Below, one piece after another: positions 16,274 through 24,450 of a stretch of 64,000 bases of DNA. Both the position numbers and the translations under genes were made by a program. How positions within the stretch are numbered: position 1 is the first letter of the stretch; every line of letters starts with the position of its first letter. Source of the DNA: JAXGPX01 sp040766745 (lineage in GTDB: Bacteria > Bacillota > Sulfobacillia > Fermentithermobacillales > Fermentithermobacillaceae); the NCBI GenBank assembly GCA_040766745.1, contig JAXGPX010000002.1, positions 372,001 through 436,000 of the forward strand. The letters are read 5' to 3'. The notes below the pieces were generated by a model. The model was not told the origin of the DNA and searched no databases. It saw only the letters and a program-made list of their open reading frames with translations.

Positions 16274-16602
16274 ACACCTCCCAAACAGGTTGCTGCTGAC
16301 TCCAGCACACTGATCTAGAAGGAAAACTGAAGAACGCAAGTGAAAATCTGAGGAAGAAGGGTGGATTGCGGTGTTTGCTCCGCTCAACCTAACAATCTTG
16401 GATATTTTGGGGCTCATCTGGAATAACAGGGGATAATTACGGTCATATTTGGTAATAGGTGGCGATTTCTCTGTAAAAGAGGTATACTACTAGTAGGCTG
16501 TGTTCGTCGAAGGTCAATCTCTTGGTATGTCGTATGTTAATTGCAACCCTGGGAATTGTACCTGGGATAGAAGACCGGCCAGACATTAGAAGGAGTGGGA
16601 TC
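16274..16602. other. Intergenic region upstream of the RRM gene
   Basis: No gene is supported. TATACT at 16483-16488 could be a -10 box for the RRM gene, which would give an untranslated leader of about 110 bases, but no clear -35 is seen. The RRM start is preceded by AAGGAG. Confidence 0.4.
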
Positions 16603-16899
16603 ATGACCAAGAGATTGTATTTCGGGAATCTGAGCTGGGACGTTACTGACGATGAGTTGACCAATGCTGTTGCACCATACGGCAATGTTGTATCAGCCCG
16701 TGTTGTAACTGACCGCGAAACAGGCCGTTCCAGAGGGTTCGGCTTTGTAGAGGTAGAAGAAGCAGATGCCCAGAGCGTTATTGAAGCCATGAACGGCCTT
16801 ACGCTTAACGGCAGGGTTCTAACAGTCAATGAGGCTCGTGAGAGGACAGAAAGGCCTTCCTTTGGAGGCCAAAGAGGCGGCGGAAGGCGCAGGTTCTAA
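16603..16899 (+). CDS. Small RRM-type RNA-binding protein
   Basis: The 98-residue protein is one RNA-recognition motif: RNP2 LYFGNL (residues 5-10), RNP1 RGFGFVEV (44-51), then a short Gly/Arg tail (GGQRGGGRRRF). Bacterial single-RRM proteins of this size bind RNA and some are induced by cold. ATG at 16603 follows AAGGAGTGGGATC; upstream in-frame starts lack a site. It stands alone, with its own terminator. Confidence 0.93.
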   Translation: MTKRLYFGNLSWDVTDDELTNAVAPYGNVVSARVVTDRETGRSRGFGFVEVEEADAQSVIEAMNGLTLNGRVLTVNEARERTERPSFGGQRGGGRRRF

Positions 16900-16948
16900 T
16901 AGGGCCTGAACAAGGCCTAAGGGCTTAATAGACGGCCAAGGCAACTAC

Positions 16949-16978
16949 GGCCTCCGGAGTCATTCCCGGAGGCCTTTT
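16949..16978 (+). terminator. Terminator after the RRM gene
   Basis: GGCCTCCGG (16949-16957) pairs perfectly with CCGGAGGCC (16966-16974), followed by TTTT. Confidence 0.8.
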
Positions 16979-16992
16979 CCATAAACTAGCGG

Positions 16993-17027
16993 GTGACACA
17001 TTCTGCCCTTTCGTCAGTCTGTGTCAC
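16993..17027. repeat. Inverted repeat GTGACACA / TGTGTCAC
   Basis: Perfect 8-base arms separated by 19 bases, next to the repeat island. No T run follows, so a terminator is less likely than an element end or protein site. Confidence 0.5.
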
Positions 17028-17041
17028 GCACAGTAGGCCTT

Positions 17042-17629
17042 TTCCCACAAAGTAACTTTGTTAACGGACTATGATTCTGTCCGCCCCCCACCCCCACCTC
17101 CTTGGAACGCCCTAACTTGGACTGTGGAAATGTCACCCTCTTTGGTGGGAATGGCCGATCTCGATACTGGGTACTGGCATTAGGTGGTCGATTCTGGTAC
17201 CAGGTTTGGCTGAACCCCGGCGGGTTTTGATACCAGGTTTGGGCCGAGGCGGTCGATTCTGGTACCGGGTTTGGCTGAAACCTGGCAGGTTTTGATACCA
17301 GGTTTGGGCTGAGGCGGTCGATTTTAGTACCAGGTTTGGCTGAAACCTGGCGGGTTTTGATACCAGGTTTGGGCCGGGGCGGTCGATTTTAGTACCAGGT
17401 TTGGCTGAACCCCGGCGGGTTTTGATACCAGGTTTGGGCCGAGGCGGTCGATTTTAGTACCAGGTTTGGGCTGAAGGTGGCCGATTCTGGTACCGGTTTG
17501 GGCTGAAACCTGGTCGGTTTTGGGGCCAGTAATGCTTTTAGGGGGGTCCTAGGAGCAATTTCTGCTTTTCTCAAAAACACTGGAACTTACTTTTGCAATT
17601 AAGCACCGATAACATTCCCACAAAGTAAC
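17042..17629. repeat. Non-coding repeat island bounded by 15-base direct repeats
   Basis: TTCCCACAAAGTAAC occurs exactly at 17042-17056 and 17615-17629. Between them lies the 65-base tandem array plus short unique flanks and no supported gene. Identical short direct repeats at both ends suggest either an inserted element with duplicated target or a recombination product. No transposase is present. Confidence 0.6.
17151..17535. repeat. Tandem repeat array, 65-base unit made of two related half units
   Basis: The GGTCG anchor recurs at 17186, 17251, 17316, 17381 and 17446, exactly 65 bases apart, with degenerate half units at both ends (the next anchor is only 33 bases on). Each unit contains two TACCAGGTTTGG-type half units. 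Several copies contain the inverted repeat CCAGGTTT...AAACCTGG around a 5-base loop. Since 65 is not a multiple of three the array cannot encode an in-frame repeat protein. There are no unique spacers, so it is not CRISPR. Confidence 0.85.
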
Positions 17630-17631
17630 GT

Positions 17632-17660
17632 TTGACACCCCTGGCAATGTGTGCTATCCT
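17632..17660 (+). promoter_or_regulatory. Promoter of the lysine riboswitch-lysA transcript
   Basis: A perfect TTGACA (17632-17637) and TATCCT (17655-17660) are spaced by 17 bases, about 40 bases upstream of the riboswitch. It begins three bases after the right-hand direct repeat. Confidence 0.75.
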
Positions 17661-17699
17661 CGATTCAAATTTAATGAAGACGCCTCATCTCTCTTTCCA

Positions 17700-17890
17700 G
17701 AGAGTGGGGTAGAGGCGCGGTAGTCCAATAGTAGACGCTGGAGACGGGCAACGATGAAGGCGGGCGAAAGGGGACATCGCCGAAGTAGGTTTTAGGCCGA
17801 ATGAAACCTGCTGGGGTTGCGTCGAATAGGCGCAGCACTGTCACCAAGTACATCTCCCTTGGGTATTTGGTGAAGAGCTATCTCGCAACG
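17700..17890 (+). promoter_or_regulatory. Lysine riboswitch (L box)
   Basis: The conserved L-box core is visible in order: GGTAGAGGCGCGG (17708-17720), an AGTAGACG loop, GGCGAAAGGGGACATCGCCGAAG split around 17763-17785, CTGGGGTTG, GCACTGTCACC and the 3' P1 strand AGCTATCTCG (17877-17886), which pairs with GGTAG near the start. It lies upstream of lysA and is followed by an intrinsic terminator, so lysine binding is expected to stop transcription before lysA. Confidence 0.93.
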
Positions 17891-17956
17891 AAGGGAAAGA
17901 GGGCTGGGCGGCTCCTGGTGCTTAAAAGCATATTCCAGGAAATATAGTCTTAGAGC

Positions 17957-17992
17957 AATACAGCCGCGCAGGTCGCAGGCTGTATTTTATTT
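17957..17992 (+). terminator. Riboswitch-controlled terminator upstream of lysA
   Basis: AATACAGCC (17957-17965) pairs with GGCTGTATT (17978-17986), then TTATTT. It lies between the L box and the lysA ribosome site, the place of the expression-platform terminator. Confidence 0.85.
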
Positions 17993-18006
17993 GGGAGGGG
18001 AGTTGG

Positions 18007-19377
18007 GTGTTTGTGAGTGAATATCCGCACCTTGTGGTTAACTCAAAGGGCCATCTCGAATTTGGAGGTTGTGATCTTACCACGCTGGCAAGGAAGTATG
18101 GCACACCGTTATACGTAATGAATGAAGATATCATTCGTGAGAATTCCCGGCGGTATGTAAAGGGGCTCAAATCCCGCTATCCCAACTCAGACGTGGCTTA
18201 TGCTGGCAAGGCCTTCATGAGCGCTTGGATATGCAATGTCATGATGGAGGAAGGCTTGCTGCTAGACGTTGTCTCAGGAGGAGAACTCTATACCGCCCTC
18301 AGGGCAGGTTTTCCGCCTGAAAGGATAATCTTCCACGGGAACAACAAATCACGAGATGAAATCGCCATGGGCGTTAACGTTAATTTCGGCCGGTTTGTGG
18401 TTGATAGTTACTACGAGATCGAGGCCCTTGATGAATTGTGCAAGAAGACAGGGAAGAAAGCAGACATATTGCTTCGGGTTGCTCCTGGCATTGAAGCCCA
18501 TACCCATGAATACGTAGAGACAGGCATGCTTGACTCCAAGTTTGGTTTCGGCCTTTCTAATGGAGAAGCGCTGGGGGCCTTACACAAAATAGCTGACAGC
18601 AGCCATCTCTATCTGCGCGGGCTTCACAGCCACATAGGATCCCAGATTCTAAGTCTCGATGGCCCCATTCGGGCAGCAAAGCTCATGGTAGAGTTTATTG
18701 CTCAGGTAAGCAGGGAATTTGGCATCGAGATTGAAGAACTGGACCTGGGAGGAGGCCTTGGAGTTGTGTATACAGCCGGCGATACTCCGCCTTCAATAGA
18801 GTCGTACCTTGATGCAATCACAGGTGCCGTTGTAGAAGGATGTGACAGGCTGGGCATTACCCGTCCGAGGTTGCTCATGGAACCAGGAAGGTCAATTGTC
18901 GGTGAAGCGGGATTGACCCTCTATACAATTGGTTCAATAAAGCACGTTCCGGGTATTCGAACTTACGTTTGCGTTGACGGAGGTATGGCTGACAACCCAA
19001 GGCCTGCATTGTACGGCTCTGTGTATCAGGCCGTTCCAGCTGTACCTGGCAGTGCTACAGAGGAACCTTGTGGCCACGTAAGTATAGCCGGAAAATGTTG
19101 CGAGTCAGGAGATATCCTCATAAGGGAATGCTTCTTGCCTAACCTAAAGAGCAGTGATGTTCTTGCAGTCCTGAGTACAGGAGCCTACAATTACTCAATG
19201 GCGTCAAACTACAACCGGTTGCCCAGGCCTGCAGTGGTAGCTGTCTCAAAGGGTTCTTCACAGGTTGTTGTACGCAGGGAAACATATGCGGACTTAGTCT
19301 CAAAGGATGTATTTCGCCCCAAGATTTCCAGGCATTCAGGAAGGGCTATTGTTCCGGCAGCCAACTGGAACAACTGA
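18007..19377 (+). CDS. lysA: Diaminopimelate decarboxylase
   Basis: The 456-residue PLP enzyme converts meso-diaminopimelate to L-lysine, the last step of lysine synthesis. Visible features are VAYAGKAFMS with the PLP lysine, HSHIGSQI, ELDLGGGLGV with the PLP-phosphate glycines, EPGRSIVGEAG, the catalytic-loop CCESGDI and GAYNYSMASNYN. GTG at 18007 is 6 bases after GGAGGGG. The upstream lysine riboswitch confirms the assignment and shows feedback control by the product. Family length is about 420-450, so it is complete. Confidence 0.96.
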   Translation: MFVSEYPHLVVNSKGHLEFGGCDLTTLARKYGTPLYVMNEDIIRENSRRYVKGLKSRYPNSDVAYAGKAFMSAWICNVMMEEGLLLDVVSGGELYTALRAGFPPERIIFHGNNKSRDEIAMGVNVNFGRFVVDSYYEIEALDELCKKTGKKADILLRVAPGIEAHTHEYVETGMLDSKFGFGLSNGEALGALHKIADSSHLYLRGLHSHIGSQILSLDGPIRAAKLMVEFIAQVSREFGIEIEELDLGGGLGVVYTAGDTPPSIESYLDAITGAVVEGCDRLGITRPRLLMEPGRSIVGEAGLTLYTIGSIKHVPGIRTYVCVDGGMADNPRPALYGSVYQAVPAVPGSATEEPCGHVSIAGKCCESGDILIRECFLPNLKSSDVLAVLSTGAYNYSMASNYNRLPRPAVVAVSKGSSQVVVRRETYADLVSKDVFRPKISRHSGRAIVPAANWNN

Positions 19378-19389
19378 AGTGCATTTTCC

Positions 19390-19418
19390 AGGGCAAAATT
19401 TACCGGTTACTTTGCCCT
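19390..19418. terminator. Hairpin after lysA (possible terminator)
   Basis: AGGGCAAA pairs with TTTGCCCT around a 13-base loop just after the lysA stop. No T run follows, so termination is uncertain. Confidence 0.4.
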
Positions 19419-19507
19419 CGAGGCTTGAACTTAGGTATAGCCGGTGAAGTATACTCATAGCTGAGAACATGCTGAGAACATGCAATGAGATTCTGGAGGG
19501 GAGAAAG

Positions 19508-20182
19508 ATGTCCGACAGCAAGAATTCTAAGGATTCTAATGAACTCGGCCTAATACTAGATCAAGACCAGGTTTGGGAGAACCGTTTTCGTAAACTGCCC
19601 CCTGCATACAAGAGCCTCCCGTTTTCAAGCAAGACCAGGGATGCTGCCGAGTTTCTCATGGCAGCCGGGGCATCAGATGTTCTTGATATTGGATGCGGCC
19701 CGGGTAGGTGGAGTATACTTTTCGCCAGGTTGGGGATGAGGCCTGTAGGCTTGGATATATCTGCAACTGCTATTAAGCTTGCTGAGGAATGGGCTTTGGA
19801 AGAGGATCTTGACGCCAGGTTTGCCGTAGGTACTGCACAAGTCTTGCCTTTTCCAGTCAATTCATTTGATGCAGTAGTCGCAAGCGCTGTGATTGATCAT
19901 TTAGACATGGATGAGGCCAACGAGGCAGTGAAAGAGATTTCAAGAGTCTTGCGTCCTGGAGGAGTCCTCTTTGTTAGTTTCGACGGGCCCCATCTTGATC
20001 CGCCTGAGCACCATACACTGCCTGATGGCACGTGGATTTACCAGGATGAGGACAATATGGGCCTCAAATGGCGGTACTACAATGATGAAGAAATAAAAGA
20101 ACTACTAGCCGGTTTTGAAGTATTGAGCTGGCAGGCAACACCCTCAGGTGACAGGCTCATTTACGCCAGGCAATTTGCATGA
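19508..20182 (+). CDS. Class I SAM-dependent methyltransferase
   Basis: The 224-residue protein has motif I VLDIGCGPGRWS, an acidic motif II end VGLDIS, DAVVASAVIDHLDM at motif IV, and VLRPGGVLFVSFDGPH after it, as in the Methyltransf_11 group. The substrate is not predictable. The ATG at 19508 follows GGAGGGGAG; an upstream in-frame start lacks a site. A possible promoter, TTGAAC with TATACT at 19450-19455, has a long 19-base spacer. It converges on pilT with only 6 bases between stops. Confidence 0.88.
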   Translation: MSDSKNSKDSNELGLILDQDQVWENRFRKLPPAYKSLPFSSKTRDAAEFLMAAGASDVLDIGCGPGRWSILFARLGMRPVGLDISATAIKLAEEWALEEDLDARFAVGTAQVLPFPVNSFDAVVASAVIDHLDMDEANEAVKEISRVLRPGGVLFVSFDGPHLDPPEHHTLPDGTWIYQDEDNMGLKWRYYNDEEIKELLAGFEVLSWQATPSGDRLIYARQFA

Positions 20183-20188
20183 TTTGCG

Positions 20189-21244
20189 TCAGGCTATGTG
20201 TTTGGCCAGAGTCTGCCTGTTGACTGAGTGCAAGAGTGCGTTTTCTCTGGTAATCTGCCCATCTTCATACAGCCTGATCAGACTGGCATCCATGGTGACC
20301 ATGCCGTCGGACCTGCTTGTTTGTATAATCGAATCTATGAGCGGGGTCTTGTTCTCCCTTATGAGATTCCTTATTGCATCGTTTACATGCATAATCTCAA
20401 ATGCAGGAATGCACCCGTTTTCAGGTGTGGGTATGAGTTGCTGGGACACTACTGCCTGCAATACCGTCGATAGCTGGACCCTGATCTGGTGCTGCTGGTT
20501 CGGAGGGAAAACATCTATGATCCTGTCTATGGTTTTAGCAGCGCCAATGGTGTGCAGGGTTGAGAATACTAACTGCCCTGTCTCGGCTGCGGTCAATGCA
20601 ATTGATGTGGTTTCCAGATCCCGCATTTCGCCCAGAAGGATTACGTCTGGAGATTCTCTCATTGCAGCCCTTAATCCTCTGGCATAGCTCTGGGCGTCGA
20701 TTCCGATTTCCCTTTGATTTACAATGCTTTTCTTATGGCCGTGGAGATACTCAATTGGATCCTCCAGGGTCAGTACATGGCACTCACGGTTCTCATTGAT
20801 TAACTTTATGATTGCTGCAAGAGTAGTCGATTTGCCGCTGCCTGCAGGCCCTGTCACAAGCACCAGGCCCTTTGTGAGTTTGCTCAGATTCTGTACAGAT
20901 TTGGGAATGCCCAGTTGGTCAGGATTGGGGAGGTGGAAGGGTACAATTCTCACGACTGCAGCAAGGGATCCCCGCTGCATGAATGCATTTACCCTGAACC
21001 TGCTAAGCCCGGGTATCGAAAATGAAAAATCTTTGTCACCTTCTGATTGAAATTCCTGGTAAAGCGCATCCCTTGGGAATAACTCCCTTACAAGCTTTCC
21101 AGCGGCATCAGGGGTCAACGGTTTATCGGCAAGCCGCTTGAAACCTGCCCCAACCTTAATTACCGGCGGAATTCCAACGGTAATGTGCAGATCAGATGCG
21201 TCTTGGTCTACTGCTGCCTTTAGCAGTTCATAAACGGCAGTCAT
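20189..21244 (-). CDS. pilT: Type IV pilus twitching ATPase PilT
   Basis: The 351-residue secretion-ATPase shows the PilT N-terminus (ELLKAAVDQDASDLHITVG.PP), Walker A GPAGSGKST, the acidic EDPIEYLH box, Walker B-like ILLGEMRD, and STLHT of the His box. LLGEMRD and the length (about 350) point to PilT rather than the larger PilB extension ATPase. The second in-frame ATG (21244) is preferred because it gives the family start and leaves AAAGGATGGG upstream; the first ATG is 4 codons earlier. It is the last gene of the minus-strand pilus operon. PilT powers pilus retraction. Confidence 0.92.
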   Translation of the reverse strand: MTAVYELLKAAVDQDASDLHITVGIPPVIKVGAGFKRLADKPLTPDAAGKLVRELFPRDALYQEFQSEGDKDFSFSIPGLSRFRVNAFMQRGSLAAVVRIVPFHLPNPDQLGIPKSVQNLSKLTKGLVLVTGPAGSGKSTTLAAIIKLINENRECHVLTLEDPIEYLHGHKKSIVNQREIGIDAQSYARGLRAAMRESPDVILLGEMRDLETTSIALTAAETGQLVFSTLHTIGAAKTIDRIIDVFPPNQQHQIRVQLSTVLQAVVSQQLIPTPENGCIPAFEIMHVNDAIRNLIRENKTPLIDSIIQTSRSDGMVTMDASLIRLYEDGQITRENALLHSVNRQTLAKHIA

Positions 21245-21308
21245 GTGATTTCCCATCCTTTATCGGTGTTATAAGCTGCTTTCAATTTTTGCTGTCTACT
21301 GTAGCTGT

Positions 21309-21863
21309 TTATTGCAATATATTAAACTCAGGTTCATATTCAAAAGGCTCCTGGTATTGCTTCCACTGCAATACTTGGAAACTGCCTGTGGTGGATCTGT
21401 CTGACACACCACTTACCTGGATCTGTACCAAAAGGCATTGGTTGCCTGATTGGTGTTTTCGGGCTAGCCAGGCTGTCAAGAGAACAAGCCCGTTATCATC
21501 TGGCTCCACTTTCCATTCGGTGATTTCAGTTCCATATGGCAAAGCCGCGCCGGTATCCTCAAGACAACAAGATAAATACCGTGCAAAGTACGAGTCCCTG
21601 GATTCTTCGCCGGGACCGCCGTTTGCAGACAATATCTCATTGGTCTGGTGAAGGCTTTTTGAAACAAGTGCAACTATGCTTTCGCCACTTGCCTCGAGCA
21701 AGTAATAGTCCTTCATCCATGCGGCTCCCTTCTTGGCCAGCCGGAGGTTGGCGTTAGAAGATACCAATGCCAGAGCACCTAATGTTATCAGGAGCAGCAT
21801 TAGAAATATAACGAGCACTGACGAACCGCCGCCTGCAAGTCTGCCATAAGCCTTGGTTTTCAT
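21309..21863 (-). CDS. Pilus-cluster membrane-anchored protein, PilX-like layout
   Basis: The 184-residue protein has one N-terminal membrane segment (SSVLVIFLMLLLITLGALAL, about residues 14-33), then SSNANLRLAKKGAAWMKDYYLLEASGE, a pattern common in PilX and other minor pilin-associated proteins where the helix is followed by a coiled region. No family is firmly recognised. It sits between the pseudopilin-like gene and pilT in the same operon, so a minor pilin role is inferred from context. Confidence 0.65.
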   Translation of the reverse strand: MKTKAYGRLAGGGSSVLVIFLMLLLITLGALALVSSNANLRLAKKGAAWMKDYYLLEASGESIVALVSKSLHQTNEILSANGGPGEESRDSYFARYLSCCLEDTGAALPYGTEITEWKVEPDDNGLVLLTAWLARKHQSGNQCLLVQIQVSGVSDRSTTGSFQVLQWKQYQEPFEYEPEFNILQ

Positions 21864-21875
21864 GGCTGCTGTCTC

Positions 21876-22403
21876 CTACCTGGCAAATGCCGTGTAGCAC
21901 TTGGTCGTTTCAATTGAAAAAACCTCGCTGTTTCCGTCCTTCTCCAGAACATAGGGGGCCAACCGCACCACTTGTACCTTGATTTCATAAACCTGGTATT
22001 CACTGTTTGCGTGTTCAACTGCATCGTCTGATGGAACTATCTCAGCCTTTATAGAGTAAAAGGGCTTTACGTCAATATGGCCGGAAGGTACTGGAGACCA
22101 GTCACCATCAAAGAACATGTCTAGCACAATTTCTCGGCCATTGTTCGAGACGGCAGCCTCTGGCTCGAAATCTTTTTCGGTAAGGACTTGAGGACATGGT
22201 GCGCCTTTTACAGTTTCAATTATGCTAATGGCAAGGGACATACCTTTATAGAGATCATAAGACCTGGCGTTAGCATTCTTGGCAGCAATGAACATGTGCA
22301 CACTGAATCCTGAAAGAATAACAAGGACTGCCACAGACAAGATCATCTCGGCAAGGGCAAAGCTGCTTTTTCTATGCGATTTTGTGCAAGACAACATACC
22401 CAT
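21876..22403 (-). CDS. Type IV prepilin-like protein
   Basis: The 175-residue product has a short basic leader (MGMLSCTKSHRKSS), then FALAEMILSVAVLVILSGFS, a prepilin-type hydrophobic helix with Glu at position +5. The residue before the predicted cut is Ser rather than the usual Gly, so processing is uncertain. The C-terminal domain has cysteines but no recognised fold. It lies 12 bases upstream of the PilX-like gene. It is probably a minor pilin or pseudopilin. Confidence 0.7.
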   Translation of the reverse strand: MGMLSCTKSHRKSSFALAEMILSVAVLVILSGFSVHMFIAAKNANARSYDLYKGMSLAISIIETVKGAPCPQVLTEKDFEPEAAVSNNGREIVLDMFFDGDWSPVPSGHIDVKPFYSIKAEIVPSDDAVEHANSEYQVYEIKVQVVRLAPYVLEKDGNSEVFSIETTKCYTAFAR

Positions 22404-22464
22404 ACTGTGCCCTCCGACAACTCAATAACAATCACTCTTTGACTGCCAACTGAACAAAAACTCA

Positions 22465-22992
22465 TTACCGACCATCTAGCTGAGACGCCCTTAGGCTCAG
22501 GTTTAGAGTGAGATCCCTGGCCTTTCCCTGGCAATTGCGCCAGACATGGATCTTGACCTTCCCCGGTGTGCCATTTGATTGGTCTATAGAAGGGTGAAAG
22601 CCGTCGATTTCTGCAATTAATGAAGATGCTTCTTCTACGGCCGGATCTCCCTTCAAAATCAAGGATTCTCTAAGTTGGCCATCGCGCCAGTATATCCAGG
22701 TTTCGTAGGCCACTGAGTCCAACGTCTCGGTTATTACAATAGCTTGTCCTTCTCCCGAAGGGCATGGCTCTGTCCGGATTGCGTTTACTGAGTCGTTTTG
22801 CCTTATCTTCATGTTGAGATATGACAGAGCGACCATCAGCTCAGATATATTCTCCTTGTCTGCCTCTATGTCTCTAAACGCGCCGGTTGCCGAAAACGCT
22901 AGGGCCAATGAAGCCATACTGAAGATAAACAGCAGCATCATGCTGAAAAGTAGGTTAACTGATGTACCTTTGCGGTTCTGCATGAATCTCAC
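22465..22992 (-). CDS. Pilus-cluster membrane-anchored protein of unknown function
   Basis: The 175-residue protein has a basic start (MRFMQNRKGTS), one hydrophobic helix (LLFSMMLLFIFSMASLALAF) and an extracytoplasmic part with strand-like segments. It overlaps the next upstream gene by four bases (ATGA), showing operon membership. A second ATG three codons later is possible. I do not recognise a named family with certainty; a minor pilin-like assembly role is inferred from position. Confidence 0.62.
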   Translation of the reverse strand: MRFMQNRKGTSVNLLFSMMLLFIFSMASLALAFSATGAFRDIEADKENISELMVALSYLNMKIRQNDSVNAIRTEPCPSGEGQAIVITETLDSVAYETWIYWRDGQLRESLILKGDPAVEEASSLIAEIDGFHPSIDQSNGTPGKVKIHVWRNCQGKARDLTLNLSLRASQLDGR

Positions 22993-23312
22993 CTGAAACC
23001 TGCTTTCTCAACTACAACTATCACTGGCCTTATATTCGAAGCGAATGCGAAGTAATCGTAATGGTATTTGTCTTCGTGTATCTGAATTCCGTAGTTTTCC
23101 TCAAGGTACTTCAGATCAGGGGGGTAATTTCCCTCCAGTGCATAGCATTGCACGGCGGCTTTTTCAATTGACCGCCTGATTGCGTCTGCCCTTGAGTCTC
23201 TCAGCTTGCCCCTGTACGTATTGATGGTTACAAAGGAGGCTGCTAAGTAAATAACCGTCAAAACCATCAGGACTACATGTATCTTATTGAAGTCATTGAG
23301 TTTGGGCTTCAA
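22989..23312 (-). CDS. Small pseudopilin-like membrane protein
   Basis: The 107-residue protein has an N-terminal membrane helix (VVLMVLTVIYLAASFVTI) and then AIRRSIEKAAVQCYALEGNYPPDLKYLEENYGI, which strongly resembles the post-helix part of type II secretion major pseudopilins and PilE-type pilins. It lacks a prepilin cleavage motif. It follows pilC by 14 bases and overlaps the next gene. It may be an assembly or priming component. Confidence 0.68.
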   Translation of the reverse strand: MKPKLNDFNKIHVVLMVLTVIYLAASFVTINTYRGKLRDSRADAIRRSIEKAAVQCYALEGNYPPDLKYLEENYGIQIHEDKYHYDYFAFASNIRPVIVVVEKAGFR

Positions 23313-23326
23313 ATTGGGCCACCGCC

Positions 23327-24445
23327 TTATCCCATAGACGACATGATCTGCATTAGGGGTAACATTACCGTGATTAGCACAATTCCGATTACAATAGACA
23401 AGATAGCAACCAGAGAAGGTTCAATTGCAGAAACTATGCCCTGCAATGCCTTGTCAACTTCCTTTTCGTAGGTGTCTGCGGCTTTCTTTGCCATAGAAGG
23501 AATTTCCCCTGTCTTGTGCCCTACCCTGATCATGTTTACAAATTCAGGCGGAAACACTTCGGCAAGATTAAAGCATTGTACGAGGTCAGTCTCTTGGCGG
23601 ATTTCTTGCCTGCAAAACTCGATTTGCTCTGCCATGTATTTGTTTCCAATAACTTCAGCGGCCATTTCCAGGGCACTGTCCATACTCAGTCCGCTTCCAA
23701 GCACATGAGACATAACAGAACTGATTCTTGCCGTGTATATCTTCGTAAATATCCTGCCTAACAGCCGCGATTCAACTTTGAACTTATCAAGTGCCTTCTG
23801 GCCGGTAGGCGTAGAGTTATACGCCCAGGCTGCAAGAACAAGGGCAAGGGCAGCTCCTGCGAGCCATAGGAGGTTTTCCCCAACGAAAAAGCCGGCATGC
23901 ATAAGGGCCCTTGTGACTCCAGGCATTTCGGCGCCAATCGAAGTCAAAATGTCATCAAAGATTGGCAGAATTTTCGATGTAAGAACCAGGACTACAGCAC
24001 CCACCATGCAGATGAGAATGAGAGGGTAAGTTAAAGCTTCCTTTATTTCATTGCGTAGATTGTGTTCGTGTTCGTAGTAAGCAGCAAGGGATTCCATCAC
24101 CTTATCCAGAGCGCCTGTAGTCTCACCAATTTTCACCATGTTAACGAGATGTGATGGGAATATGGCTTGCCGAGATAATGCCTGGTGCAAGTGCATTCCT
24201 GCCTCAATATCCTTGACTGTGTTACTTAGCGGTTCCCCAAAGTACCGGTCATCGCCTGCAATCAGGGATATGGCTTCCACTGCAGGGAGCCCGGCCTTCA
24301 AGGCCAGGGCAAACTGATAGCAAAACCATGCCAATTGGCTTGATGTCGCCTGTTTGGCAGGTGCAGGCTCATGACTTTTCACAGCCTTCTCGCCGATCTC
24401 GGCAATCTTGACTGCTTCTGCCCGGCGTGTATGGGGTATCTCCAT
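23327..24445 (-). CDS. pilC: Type IV pilus inner-membrane platform protein PilC
   Basis: The 372-residue protein has two GspF repeats, each a helical cytoplasmic domain followed by membrane segments: QFALALKAGLPAVEAISLIAG...MVKIGETTGALDKVMESLA, then MSHVLGSGLSMDSALEMAAEVIG...MIRVGHKTGEIPSMAKKAAD. Membrane segments lie near residues 140-170, 190-210 and 345-368. PilC anchors the pilus motor. It starts 5 bases after the transglutaminase stop. Confidence 0.92.
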   Translation of the reverse strand: MEIPHTRRAEAVKIAEIGEKAVKSHEPAPAKQATSSQLAWFCYQFALALKAGLPAVEAISLIAGDDRYFGEPLSNTVKDIEAGMHLHQALSRQAIFPSHLVNMVKIGETTGALDKVMESLAAYYEHEHNLRNEIKEALTYPLILICMVGAVVLVLTSKILPIFDDILTSIGAEMPGVTRALMHAGFFVGENLLWLAGAALALVLAAWAYNSTPTGQKALDKFKVESRLLGRIFTKIYTARISSVMSHVLGSGLSMDSALEMAAEVIGNKYMAEQIEFCRQEIRQETDLVQCFNLAEVFPPEFVNMIRVGHKTGEIPSMAKKAADTYEKEVDKALQGIVSAIEPSLVAILSIVIGIVLITVMLPLMQIMSSMG

Positions 24446-24450
24446 ATATC

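Noticed and set aside
17151..17535. Tandem repeats as a CRISPR array
   Set aside because: Units follow one another without unique spacers, the unit is 65 bases, and no cas gene is nearby.
17389..17580. Minus-strand reading frame through the repeat array
   Set aside because: The 65-base period shifts the frame at every unit, and there is no ribosome site.
20170..20200. GACGCAAA on the minus strand as a further c-di-GMP riboswitch
   Set aside because: The other class I elements (GGCAAACC, P3) are missing and it lies at the 3' end of pilT.
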